64,000 nucleotides of DNA, taken from positions 4,278,001 through 4,342,000 of the forward strand of contig OY725489.1 of assembly GCA_963281255.1 (NCBI GenBank). The letters run 5' to 3'. This stretch comes from Aphrocallistes beatrix (Eukaryota > Porifera > Hexactinellida > Sceptrulophora > Aphrocallistidae). Positions within the stretch are counted from its first letter, which is position 1. Each line of letters begins with the position of its first letter. Both the position numbers and the translations under genes were made by a program. The notes under the pieces are model-generated. The model worked only from the letters and a program-made list of their open reading frames with translations, was not told where the DNA came from and searched no databases. Below are positions 34,013-45,111 of the stretch, one piece after another.

Positions 34013-35875
34013 TTACACTTTATTCCACTCTTGCTCGCATTTCCAGATATATGGGTCATCACCTATATCCTCTAGCCATACATCTTCATAGCCAGTGTGA
34101 TACCAACTTTCACAGAAATCACAACATCCCACCCAGTCATCATTCTTCTGGTCTCTCAGAACTGGACAATCATGCATTCCGCATTTCTCGCAGATTTCAG
34201 TATCATCCTTGTTAACGACAAGAAGGATGGAAGAAGTGACTTCTTTACTGTCAGAAGAGGATAACTCACTACCAAAGCATCCATATTTATACGTAGTCGC
34301 GTCTTTTTCGCGTTTACGCTTTGAAGATTCGGCAGTCAGGGAGCATTGTGCCACATAACTGAATGTAGGGATTCATTGGCATTTTGTGTTAAACCAAGCG
34401 TCAATGCGGAACACATATATATCTAGGCTTGTAAACTTCAAAAAAACATCTTGCAGGCGTGATAACTCATCTCCATTCAGATAGGGTCGTCGCAAGTTGG
34501 GAGGTGAAATAGAGCTATCTTCGACTGAAAGTGCAAGGGTCTTTTGAAAGTAGCACCAAGAGCTCTTTGAAAACGGACAACTTTCATGCTTCTCAACTAA
34601 ATGATCGAGTAGTGTATTGAGAGCCTTTTGAATGTCTATCGCTGTTTTCCTTTTAATCTGAACGATGACAAGCGCGTAAAGATGGCTAATCCTCTGAACC
34701 TTTGAAGCGGGTGTTGGTTTTGATGTTTAAGTTTTCGTGGTTTTCTTCCTCAATGCCTTTTTTAATCTCCCTTGCGCATGCCCAATGCACTCCTCCTTTC
34801 GTAGATTTTCCAATCCTTTGTACGGATTGCTTTCTCGTACCCGCTTAAAAGAGCTTGAGTCTCCATCGCCTACATATGTAGTATAAGCAAGATAATGTTT
34901 GGTGACAGATCTAGACAAATTTCAAGTGCTGCTGAAGATTCCATTCCTTGGCTAGTCCTGGAATAATTTTCCGGACACTCGCCGGAATGTTTCTTCCAGT
35001 ATTCACAATAATCATCTGGATTGTCTTTCTTCCTCTCTTCAGTCCATTTGAGACATTTGCTGCACACGCGTTCATAGAGGACGTAATCTAATACCTTACC
35101 ACTATATACCTCAATTGCAGCCGCGAATCCTTGATTCGAATAGTGGCCTCTCTGATGCCATGAACAGTCGTACCTTACAGTACAGTTCTTACAGTCTGGG
35201 ATATTTGACGTGTCGGCTGTGTCGCGTACAAGTTTAGCTGACATGGACATGGATTGATGACAGATTTTATTTGCTGATTCGATCAATTTCAAGAGGGAAA
35301 CTTCGTTAATGCGCTTCCAGGTATTCTGTATTCCAAGGAGATTGCACGAGAGTAAGAAATCATTCCAACTGAGAGAGGTGCAGTGCACTCCTAATAAAGC
35401 CCTCTCGCTCACTTCAGACCTTTTCCGGGATAGCATTTGAGGGTCATTCACGGCTTCCGTGGGTTATATGCCAATAGGCAGAGAAGTTGGGAATTCGGTA
35501 ATCACAAGATGGCGATAGCTACACTTTAATAATAAATATGACTGTAAGCCATCTCGAAAGGCGTATTGGTATAGTTTGAGTGATCCTGTGCATTTTGGTT
35601 CAGTGTATCTTAAAAGGGAAAATACCATGCTAAGTAAGTCCATGTCTATAATTTGTGACCCATGGAGAATTAATAGATCACAGAATGAGTGAGTTTCGTC
35701 TTTACGCAATTTGATGCTTATGAATTTAGTTGGATGAGGGAACTTTACTTGTTTGAATAGTTCGGATGTCGGTTTCGATGGTAGTCTCTTTGCAGGTAGT
35801 GGTGTGAAAGATGATTTTCTTTTCAGTCCTTCCCCTTTACGAAACCTCCCAACGTTGTGTTTTTTACTCTTCTTT
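34013..35875 (-). pseudogene. Mutator-like transposase with PHD finger, copy 2 (5' truncated, internal deletion)
   Basis: The homologous part begins at NVGRFRKGEG (about 35,875); the first roughly 125 residues of copy 3 are missing and replaced by unrelated TTTGTTG repeats. The core is recognisable over three frames: VRYDCSWHQRG (first Asp), VGDGDSSSF (second Asp), EECIGHAQ (Cys-x2-His) and the Asn-Glu-Ser block near 34,360. Relative to copy 3, about 240 bp is deleted just after the Glu block (near 34,340). The PHD finger (CEKCGMHDC to 34,013) has a Cys-to-Tyr change (WYHTGYEDV) and lacks one late Cys, so at least two zinc ligands are lost. Confidence 0.85.
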
Positions 35876-36239
35876 TGCCAGTTTGTTGTTTGTTGTAGTG
35901 CTTGCCAGTTTGTTGTTTGTTGTAGTAGTTTGTTGCGAAACAAAGGAATAGTTGTAGTCAAGTGACGCCATATGTATGAAATCCTAGTATATGGATAGGT
36001 AGCCATAGAACATCACAGGATTGAATGAATTGATCGAATTTTTTACAACATCAACTGTAAGTTATTATATTTTTTCTCTGTAGTGTTTCTGATATTCCTA
36101 ACGGCAATAAATAAATTGTCCTGTATTCGCCGCAGAAATAGGGAATTGCTCCGCCTGCGGAATGATGTAAACGAAATGAGAACCATGATAATACTTTTTA
36201 CCAAATTAAATTGCTATTACACGTTTTAAATGATAGCAA

Positions 36240-36425
36240 ATCAAAATTAGGTCACTACTTATGGACCACCCTGTATATATGTTACAGTAATTTTGTGAAT
36301 TCAGGAAATTCCTGAATTTTCAGTAAATTCAGGAATTTCCTGAATTACCCGGAAAATTCAGGAATTTCCCGAAATTCCAGGAAATTCAGGAATTTTCTGG
36401 AATTTTGTCCTCTTCACTACACATA
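36240..36425. repeat. Cluster of AATTCAGGAATTTCC palindromes
   Basis: Between about 36,296 and 36,405 the word AATTCAGGAAATTCCTGAATT-like occurs as at least five overlapping half-sites in both orientations (GAATTCAGGAAATTCCTG, TTCAGGAATTTCCTGAATT). The block can fold in several alternative ways. It follows a mariner-like end (CACCCTGTATA) at about 36,270. Confidence 0.75.
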
Positions 36426-37361
36426 CAGTGTGTTCGGAAATTATTTGGACTAGACTTTAACTTAATGAAGTATCAAACCTGTACTTGGAAAGATTTCAGT
36501 ATAACTTCATGTATGTATTTTCTTACTATATTTACATTGTTTTGAGTTACACTATCATACCATGTGATTACCCAGCATCTTTTCTAGAATGCAAATTCAT
36601 TCTTTGTCTCAGTTTTCGTCAAAATTCCAACCACAGTTTTCTATGGTATAGCAATGTTTTCTTCTATACCGCTTAATTTAGTTATAGAAATATCTAAGCA
36701 TGTATATATCTTGTAGTTGTGCAATTCTTGAGGATTTGTTTAAAGTATTCAGCAAGATATAGGTTGTGAAAGTCAGAATTAGGGGTGTGATTGAGGCCCG
36801 CAGAGAATAACAATGTAAAAAGTGGAATTTAGCCCATTAAATTCACAATTTTGAACTTAACTTGTTTAAAGTAATGGAATAACTAATAATTAGTGCTATT
36901 TGTGGGGATTGACTACAAATACAATTATATTTTCTCAAATTCAAATTTTTTTTCTCGAGAAATTTGATTATTGTAGGGTAATCACTGGCACACCCCTAAT
37001 TCTGACTTTCAGAGCCTATATCTTTCCGAATCCCTTGAACAAATCCGCAAGAATTGCACAACTACAAGATATATACATGCTTAGATATTTCTATAACTAA
37101 ATTAAGCGGTATAGAAGAAAACATTGCTATACCATAGCAAACTGTGGTTGGAATTTTTACGAAAACTGCGGCAAAGAATGAGTTTGCATTCTAGAAAAGA
37201 TGCTGGGTAATCACATGGTATGATAGTGTAACTCAAAACAATGTAAATATAGTAAGAAAATACATACATGAAGTTATACTGAAATTATAATACTCTTACC
37301 AAGTACAGGTTTGATACTTCATTAAGTTAAAGCCTAGTCCCAATAATTTCCGAACACACTG
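36426..37361. mobile_element. 936-bp palindromic Tc1/mariner-type MITE, copy 1
   Basis: The ends CAGTGTGTTCGGAAATTATT are inverted, with TA on both sides (36,424-36,425 and 37,362-37,363). The two arms, each nearly 390 bp, are reverse complements over almost their whole length and surround a loop of about 190 bp. There is an 8- to 9-base deletion near 36,492 in the left arm. The 66-codon ORF in the loop region is shared with copy 2 only because the element is shared. Confidence 0.92.
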
Positions 37362-37363
37362 TA

Positions 37364-38390
37364 TTTGCTGATGTTAAGTAGTGCTATAAGTTGTCGAATA
37401 AGGATATTTGCATGTTATTTAATATTCCAAAACAGTTAAAATTAATGGAAATTGAGGGACATAAATAAATATTTTCTAAATCCTATTTTCTGAGACTTTT
37501 TTTTCAGCAATTATAAAGGTGATAACTTTTTGTAAATTCAACATATGGACGAAAACTTAACTGTTTCTGATAGATCTCGAAGAGTAGAACATAATGAATA
37601 GACATAATTTTGATAATACAAATAAAAAGAGAATTAAGAAAAAAATACTGTCAAAATTACTAAAAATAAAATTCCTCGTGTGTTTTGGTGTGAATTTTTA
37701 ACAATTTTCAAAATTTCAAAATATGTCTGTTCATTAGTTAGATCAACGATTTATGAATGAATTTGAAAAGTTTCTAATGGATTGTAAGCATATTGTTTCC
37801 GATTTCTTACTTGTAAAATGACCAATTTTTTTCAAAAATTTTTTTATCTCTTTAATTATTTCAATTATTAAGTTTTGCAGATAACTCTGCGATTCAAATC
37901 TGCACTGAAAAAATTAAAAGAATCGGTTGAAAAAGTCAAAAGTTAGCTATTATAGGAAAGGCCAACCTTAAAATACACAATTATTTATAACAACTACAAG
38001 TTTAAAATTAACCTTTGATCTATTTGAAACCATGTATTACCAAGGATTTGCGTTTATCTTCCAATAATATGGTAACTAATCATATTATTGTAGTTGTTTC
38101 TTAGGCAAAGTACGTACATTTATATCAGAATCTAACGTCACCTTGTATTAAAGAGTTTTTACGCGAAAATTTGGAAAGAAATTTTGTGTCTAAGAAGATT
38201 TATGTTTTGTAATTAATACTGGCTTTAGAGTTCCATAGTAAATGCATTAAATTATTTTTGTTTTTATACGGAGTCTCATCTAATTATACTAGAGATCAAA
38301 TTCCTACAGTGAAGATTCTAGTCGACTTTTAATTGGTTTAATAACTGGTTTTAAAGTTTGTTTTCAAATTATTTATTGATTCTAGGATAT
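37364..38390. other. No gene recognised
   Basis: AT-rich. It lies where the N-terminal half of the Ginger-like integrase would be expected, but I could not recover a zinc-binding or first-Asp segment; that part appears deleted or too decayed to read. Confidence 0.45.
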
Positions 38391-38394
38391 CAAA

Positions 38395-41300
38395 AACTTT
38401 CACTAACAAATGAAAGTCGATAATCGAAAGATAACCGCTTATTATCCACAATCTAATGGATAGTTGAATCTCACAACAAAATCCTCAAACCGTAAGTAGC
38501 TATGAATCATCATCATTATTATTATTATGTTATAGATAAATATAATGAATGTTGACTTATTCTAAATTGGCCAGACAAACTTCGACCAGCCGTTTTTGAA
38601 GCCAAAACGCAATACAAAATATCTACAGGTTATACCACATTCAAACTCATGTTTGGCAGAAGTACTGATCATTTCAACCTACTGGAATTCATAACGTGCC
38701 ACTGAAGTTTCTCCAAGTAACGAATATCACCTATCTGATGATGAACAAATGGTAATACAAATCTAGGATAGGATGTTTCCATATATAAATATAATTATAA
38801 GAATTCATTTTAAGGATACCACCCGTGAAAAATCCATAGGTTTGGCTTACAGCATATATCAAGAATAGAGATATATAAGATGTTAAGCGTGGGCAGGTAG
38901 TGCAATTAAAAAATATTGAGATATGCCAAACAGATTTTAGTTCGCATTTCTAGTTTTTGAGTTACAGCGTCTCAAAGTCGGTTTTTTTCAATTTTCCCTA
39001 GCACATCTTAATGGTAAGCCCTCCTCCACTCTGTGATTTTTTAAAGCACATGTTTGGATCAAATGCTTCGAAAATTTATTCATAGATAGTCTATCATATT
39101 TGCCACTTCATAGGACCAGAAGAAAGTTAAAATTAGAAAAATTGTAAATTTTATCGGTGAACTAATAAAAAGGGCCCAAAAACGGCGAAAAAAGCCCGAT
39201 TTTCTTTAGAAATCAGCAATAAAATCAAAAATTTATAAGATATCGAAAATCGAGTGGTTCTACGCTCATCGCCTAATGATATGGAACAAATCCTGAAGAA
39301 CGATGTATAATGAGCTATTAACGATATATAAAAGCATCCATGGGCATTTAATCGCATGTATACTAATAAATTAGATGTATTCCAACAGATTTTGGTGAAA
39401 ATAGCAAAATTATACTGAAAATTCACAAATTACCTTGAGGCCTCTAACCCCGAATATTTTGAACCAATTAGGGAATATAATTCATATTCCTAGCACTACA
39501 AAGTATAATTCATCGGTTTAGAATGAATAAAGAGCTTCTAAAAAGTATATTAGGAAGTTAGAGAGTCTACGACTTTTAGTTTTCAAGTTAGGATTTTCGA
39601 AAAATGCTACGTCATCACGTGATAAAAATTTGAAACTTAGCATTCCATTCCATGTAGTACACTTATTATTTAAGAATCAGATAGATACCGTCTTGAAAAG
39701 TATATTAGGAATTGAGAGCTAAGAATTTGGGTGTATATTTCCCGAGATATGGAGGAATCTGTTTTTGGACCATAAATGGGGGGCTTTGACCGAATTTTGG
39801 AGATAAATGCTTTGAATTTCCAAAATAATCATATTGAGTCCTTCAAAATTTATGTATGCATTGCTAGTGATTATTGCATTGTTTTTTGAGTATAATAGCT
39901 ACTTTTGGGAACTTATTTCATGACAAGATTCGCCATTTTCTAATATATTCAAAGTTCTCCATAGAATTTGTATTACAATAAAATCGATGATAAGTCCATG
40001 AATATTTACTTTTTGACAAAGAGATGTTTGAGGAACCTATATATTATCATATATATCCTTTCATTTAAGATTATAATAGATTATATATCATCAATAGTTT
40101 TTAAGCATTGACATCGAGCACTTTCGGGGCCATAGAGAGTTTTGATGTCCGAACTTTACTTACAATATACTATAACTTACGAACTAATGGTCGGATCTGA
40201 GCAAATTTTTAAAAAAATGTTCAGAATTCTTTTCTATACACAATAGCTAATATCACAACGGCCATTTCCCGAGCATTTTAGAAATGAAGTCCCTCATAAA
40301 GATATTTTTGATTGGATTTTAAGTGCCTCTTTTTCTAAATTCTTCTGTTTTATAATTTTTAAAGGGGCCAAAACCATTTTGAGGTTCATATAATTCAAAA
40401 AATATCAGATAAACTGGCCGCCGAAAAACCACGAATAACTATCCGATTTTTAGTACTACTGAGCTTTAGGTGCTCATTTCTAGAATATCAAAATAAATAC
40501 CGTCCAACAACTACGATTAGATGGTAGACTACTCAATAATCCGATGGAATTAACAATAAAAAATTCCACAATTTTTTTATGTCAGGCGATGTTTTTCGAG
40601 GGCGGTATCCTTAAGAACCAATTTTCTGAATGTTTTTTACGCTCCACATTTTAACATTTTAGACCACCAACCAAACACCAATGGAGACAGAAGCAAGAGC
40701 AGATGATTACGAGTTTAAAAATCTCGACAATGAATGGATCGATCAAATTGAAGAAAATCGATCAAGAGAGAGAGTATCTGCCATGAGTAATATTAAGAAA
40801 GAACAAAACATCCAAAAGAAAACATACGATCGCAAAGTAAAACCTAATAGGTGAGTTTCTCAATGATTTGTTCATGTACAACTGGAACTAATATTGTCTA
40901 CACTTACTTTTTCTTTATTTTACCATTTTTGACATGACGCAATCTACTTGGTATTTATTTATTTTGGCTAATCTTAGTTTCCAAGCTGCATCACAGTTTT
41001 GATCAAATGACTTGTCACAATCACATGATACCACACATATTGATTGCAAATATTTTGTTTGTCTAGATCCGAATTCGAAGAAGGTGATTTAATCTTAGTA
41101 CAGAATATCAAAAAAGCGAAAAAGTTCCCAGGTTTCAAAAAGAAGGGAAAATATCTCGGACCTTACTCTATATCTGAAGTTACTGAAAGCCATCTCGTTA
41201 CATACAAAAATCCATCAAATTCTAAAATTACTAAGATCCCCACTCACATGTCCCGAATTTATCGACCAAAAGATGCTAAAGTAATAAGTTAATGTAATAT

Positions 41301-43040
41301 ATTTAATCATTCAGCAATTTACATTATATTCTAATTATAAAGATTGGATCAAAAGCATGTAAAACGCCATCCACTAGAAATGGTATAAACAACACATCTA
41401 AAGGTAAATATTCATTCTAAATTATTTTATAGTTCGAAATTTTATTATTTGGATATCAATTCTGCTATTTTGGTTGTTTAACTTCTAGATCAAGATTCTT
41501 TCATCAATGAGCTGAGTTTGGTTGCAACAGAAGAAACCTTTGGAAGTCAAGAGGAGCACACTATAATGACGGAGGAAGTATTGGCAGAAAAGCTCAACAC
41601 TCTCAAACCCCAAGTTATATCAGCTCTCCTGGACAACACATACCTATCTCCACTTCATGAAAAACTCGCAACCAAAGCTGAATCTTTAAAACAACTGGAA
41701 ATTTTATACGCATACCATTCTCGACCTGAAGTGAGCTCAGAAATAAAACAACAAGTTGGACACTCTGTTTATCAATGGAACGAAGAATATAATAAAACTA
41801 AATTTGGCATAAACATCACATCAATAAAAGAAACCAGAGAATACCCATTTGCTGTACTTCTACCTGTTGTCATAATGTTAATTTTTCCCAAAGAGATAAT
41901 TCACGTTGAGCTAGATTCCTGATCAGAACCAGACATTCCTAATAAGGTATTCACTCGTGAAGATTTTAAATTACCTAAATGGCAAGGAGAGTATTATAAT
42001 ATCTCGCAACTAAACACCTGCTCTCTCGACAATATTCTTGCCATTCTAACTTTATTCAAGAAAAACATCACTGAATCCTGCAATATCATCGGATCAACTC
42101 TCTCTGAAACTAAATTCTATCCTATCATCTCCCTCATCAATGATTTCGAATTCGACAAGGTCCGAGATCTAGTATGTATAGCAAAGGCAATTGGGCTGAA
42201 AATCAGATGCGTTGACATGATTAACCAATATGACTTCTTTGGTTCTGAGGGTCCCGTTATCCAATATCTCCAGAAACTTTTTTTAAAATTTATGCAATGA
42301 CAAATACAGAACATCATTTTACTGCCATCTTTGCGAAAACACATTTACTTCTACGTGCATGGTAGGCGTCATTGGTTGTGTGATTACTAATATAGAACAT
42401 TCGATAAATGCCAAACTTCTTCCTCGAAAATGTAAACATTGTAACACCACCGACACTTCTAAAATTGAGAGATTGTCGAGTAAATTTATATCTATACCAC
42501 CACTTCTTACCATTGAAATCGGACATCTACCAAAACCTAGCGAACGTCTTCTTCTACCGAATATAAATAAACAGTTTACCATCAGCCACGAAGACAAATT
42601 ATTACGTTATGACTTAGCCGGATTGTCAATACTTCAAGGTAATCACTTCTACTCACTAATCAAACTCGATCAAGATTTTTACATCTTTGACTGCATGAGA
42701 ACACCACCTCTCGACTTTTACCCAAACGAATCATTCATCGGCACTGCAAATACCATAATTTACACACTGCACTCTACTGAATAATCTTCCCGTTTCGAAA
42801 GCGCTCAAAGGCAAGGTATACCAAACTTTGAGGGGACCTCTGCTCGAGGTTATTCAGGCAACGCAATCTCTATTATGGTGCGCCCAGAAAAGAAAACGTG
42901 ACCTGCAAAAGCATCATCCCCAGTGGCGGAACAGTAACATCACACTTCACTATCGACACATCCATCTTAAGTGTATTGCTGGAAAGGTAAAGCAACTGAC
43001 GAGTCCATACCGGGACGAAACACAAGATCAGAATAACACG
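38395..43040 (+). pseudogene. Ginger-like integrase/transposase with introns and a C-terminal USP-like protease domain
   Basis: Exons with GT-AG junctions are readable. About 38,400-38,490 has the integrase motif AYYPQSNG; about 38,560-38,751 has STGYTTFKLMFGR; then 40,663-40,850; 41,067-41,280 with the GPY/F motif (GKYLGPYSI at about 41,155); 41,343-41,403; and 41,489 to a stop at 42,784. The last exon has a stop at 41,920 and a frameshift near 42,285. Past the integrase it contains NTCSLDNILAIL (about 42,013, Cys box), CHLC and CKHC pairs (zinc ribbon) and YDLAGLSILQGNHFYSLI (about 42,610-42,660, His box). That order fits a ubiquitin-specific-protease fold. Ginger1 transposases are known to carry OTU or Ulp1 proteases after a Gypsy-type integrase. 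The N-terminus is missing. An open extension (42,783-43,040) ends at GTGAGT. An LTR retroelement is the alternative, but no RT, RNase H or LTR is seen. Confidence 0.72.
38814..40610. mobile_element. TTAA-flanked non-autonomous transposon in a Ginger intron
   Basis: The ends GGATACCACCCGTGAAAAA and (inverted) GGATACCGCCCTCGAAAAA are bounded by TTAA at 38,810-38,813 and 40,611-40,614, the target of piggyBac and Kolobok elements. Without it the host intron (38,752-40,662) would be about 115 bp, like the gene's other introns. At 1,797 bp it has no recognisable transposase; a 91-codon minus ORF (39151-39426) has no family match that I know. Confidence 0.82.
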
Positions 43041-43044
43041 TGAG

Positions 43045-43640
43045 TTTAAAACCTAAAATATGTCTGGTGTGGTATCTAAATGATATATTGTTCGATTCAT
43101 AATCTATGTGCTACCAAAATTCATTTTCCAACTATATGTGCCCTGAATAAATATAATTCTTCTGCTAATTTATATTGTGTAATTTTCAAATTGTGCTCTC
43201 AATTCCCAAATAGCGGATTATCCCGATTACATTTTAGGCATAGTTTGCTAATAGCAGTTAGATGCCACCCCCTCATGTTGTCTGTTTAAGATTAATCGGC
43301 AATTTACTCTAAAACATCGGTACACTCGATCATCGGTTCACTCGACCTTTGTACACTTGACGGTCATACATTAGACTGTTGTTATTCAACAGTCATGCAC
43401 TTCGTCATACATTATACTGTGGGTACACTAGGCTTACGGAACACTCCACTCGCGGTACACTCGGTCTTAGAAATTATAAATTCACACCAAAACACTCAAT
43501 CAGAATCCAGTAATTTAATCAGTACAATCGACTTTATTTTATTGACTAAAAGGGATTATAACCTAACTCGACATGTTAGAATCTCTAACTGGCAAAGAAT
43601 TATTTATATTTGATTAATGAGGTAAATGTTATCCTTACTA
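43045..43640. other. No gene recognised
   Basis: AT-rich. GGTACACTCGATC-like words between 43,318 and 43,460 repeat loosely. The left end of the Harbinger element should be near here, but I see no GGGCCC terminus. Confidence 0.4.
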
Positions 43641-43735
43641 CAGTGTGTCCGGAAATTATTGACACAAAACTTGGACTTTACGTATATAGTGAGACCTATG
43701 CTTGAGAAGAGTATTATAAATTCAAGATGACTTCA
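43641..43735. repeat. Solo Tc1/mariner-type terminus
   Basis: CAGTGTGTCCGGAAATTATTG, with the following AGAGTATTATAAATTCA block, resembles one end of the palindromic MITEs at 36,426 and 48,263. No partner end was found. Confidence 0.5.
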
Positions 43736-43854
43736 TTAATATTCTAGTTTAGTTAGATTTCATGGCTTCTGCACTAAGTTTACTTTAGATTGAAATTGAA
43801 ATTATTGAAAACAGTTTACGTCGCCAAAGAGTTTTTAGGGATCGACTTAACCCA

Positions 43855-44817
43855 ATGGAGGCATATTCTGACTTCGATTTTATCGCTAGATACAGAATAA
43901 CGAAGTATATGTTTGTAAACCTCTTGAACAACATTTCCATCAAACTTCATCGATCTACTGCTCGTTCCCACTCAATCGCTCCAGCAACACAACTAGCTGT
44001 AGCTCTGCAGTTCTTAGCTACTGGAACTTTTCAGACAGTTATCGCATCCGCACATGGAATCTCGCAAACGTCTGTATCGAGATGCGTAACTGCTGTGACT
44101 AAAGCATTAACCAGCATAGCTCCAGCATATATCAAATTTCCGAATACAACTCGACAAAGGGTCATTCAAGAATATTTCTTAAAGAAATACAAGTTCCCAC
44201 TAGTTCTTGGATGTATTGATGGCTCCCATGTTCCCATCCTTGCGCCATCAACGAATGAGGATCTCTATGTTAACCGAAAGGGATTTCACTCTATAAACAT
44301 CCAAGCAATTTGTGACCATGAATTTCGCTTCATCAATGCTGTTGTCAAATGGCCCGGCTGCACTCATGATGCTTTTATTTGGCGTCAATCAGGCATCAAC
44401 CGGGAGATAACAAGTGGTGGGATTGAAACTGTCCATGGGTGGCTCTTAGGTGATAGTGCGTATGGATTACGTACTAAGTTAATGACTCCTATAACTTCTC
44501 CAGCTACACCTGGGCAAAGAAGGTATAATCGGGCTTTCCTTAAAGTTCGTCAAACAATTGAGTGCACTTTCGGTATTTGGAAGAGCCGTTGGAGGTCCAT
44601 GGATAGAACAGGAGGGACTCTCTGTTATAGTCCTGAAAAATGCTGTAAAATAATCATCGCTACTATGGTGCTGCATAACATGTGTATCGACCATGGCCTC
44701 CTGACCGAACTCGACTCAACAATGGATGAACCCACTCCTGACATTGATTATCTGCAGGAACCTTCAGAAAATGGTATCATAATGAGGGAAGCTATAGTAA
44801 CTGAATTTTTCCAGTAA
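43855..44817 (+). CDS. PIF/Harbinger transposase (HARBI1-like DDE nuclease)
   Basis: The open frame of 320 codons has the PIF/Harbinger order. An N-terminal helical region (AYSDFDFIARYRITKYMF) and SQTSVSRCVTAV come first. Then LGCIDGSHVPI carries the first catalytic Asp (about 44,215), KWPGCTHDAFIWR the second (about 44,355), LLGDSAYGL follows (about 44,445), and RQTIECTFGIWKSRWR carries the Glu (about 44,550). The domain is complete and unbroken. The frame is also open upstream to a TAG near 43,785, with NSLRRQRVFRDRLNP resembling the usual start of relatives, so the true start may be upstream or use an intron. It is convergent with the Myb-like gene at 45,112. Such pairs form autonomous Harbinger elements in which the Myb-like protein helps the nuclease enter the nucleus and bind DNA. 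Confidence 0.93.
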   Translation: MEAYSDFDFIARYRITKYMFVNLLNNISIKLHRSTARSHSIAPATQLAVALQFLATGTFQTVIASAHGISQTSVSRCVTAVTKALTSIAPAYIKFPNTTRQRVIQEYFLKKYKFPLVLGCIDGSHVPILAPSTNEDLYVNRKGFHSINIQAICDHEFRFINAVVKWPGCTHDAFIWRQSGINREITSGGIETVHGWLLGDSAYGLRTKLMTPITSPATPGQRRYNRAFLKVRQTIECTFGIWKSRWRSMDRTGGTLCYSPEKCCKIIIATMVLHNMCIDHGLLTELDSTMDEPTPDIDYLQEPSENGIIMREAIVTEFFQ

Positions 44818-45111
44818 ATTATGCTTTATCATTGCATGTCAAATTTATGTTAATTTTATTTGACTTTACATTGTATTGAATTCCAATTACCCATTCTTAA
44901 TACATTTTAATATACAGTTGAAACCGCTTCGTCGGAACACTTTCAGAGTCGGTGGCTCTCGATTATCCGATATGATGTCCCGATTCACGATGATTTTTAG
45001 TTTAAAGAAATTATTTTCGACAATTCTATCCTGATTAAGCTGCTTCACTGTCTCAACATCATAACTAGTTATCTGAAATCATTAAGATTACAAAGTGAAC
45101 AGAAATAGTAA

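Noticed and set aside
36900..37100. 66-codon ORF present in both palindromic MITEs (also 48,749-48,949)
   Set aside because: It is conserved only because the whole non-coding element is duplicated; composition is random AT-rich, with no motif.
38395..42784. LTR retrotransposon or retrovirus-like provirus
   Set aside because: Only integrase-type motifs occur; no reverse transcriptase, RNase H, gag or LTRs are seen, and the gene has introns and a protease-like tail as in Ginger1 elements.
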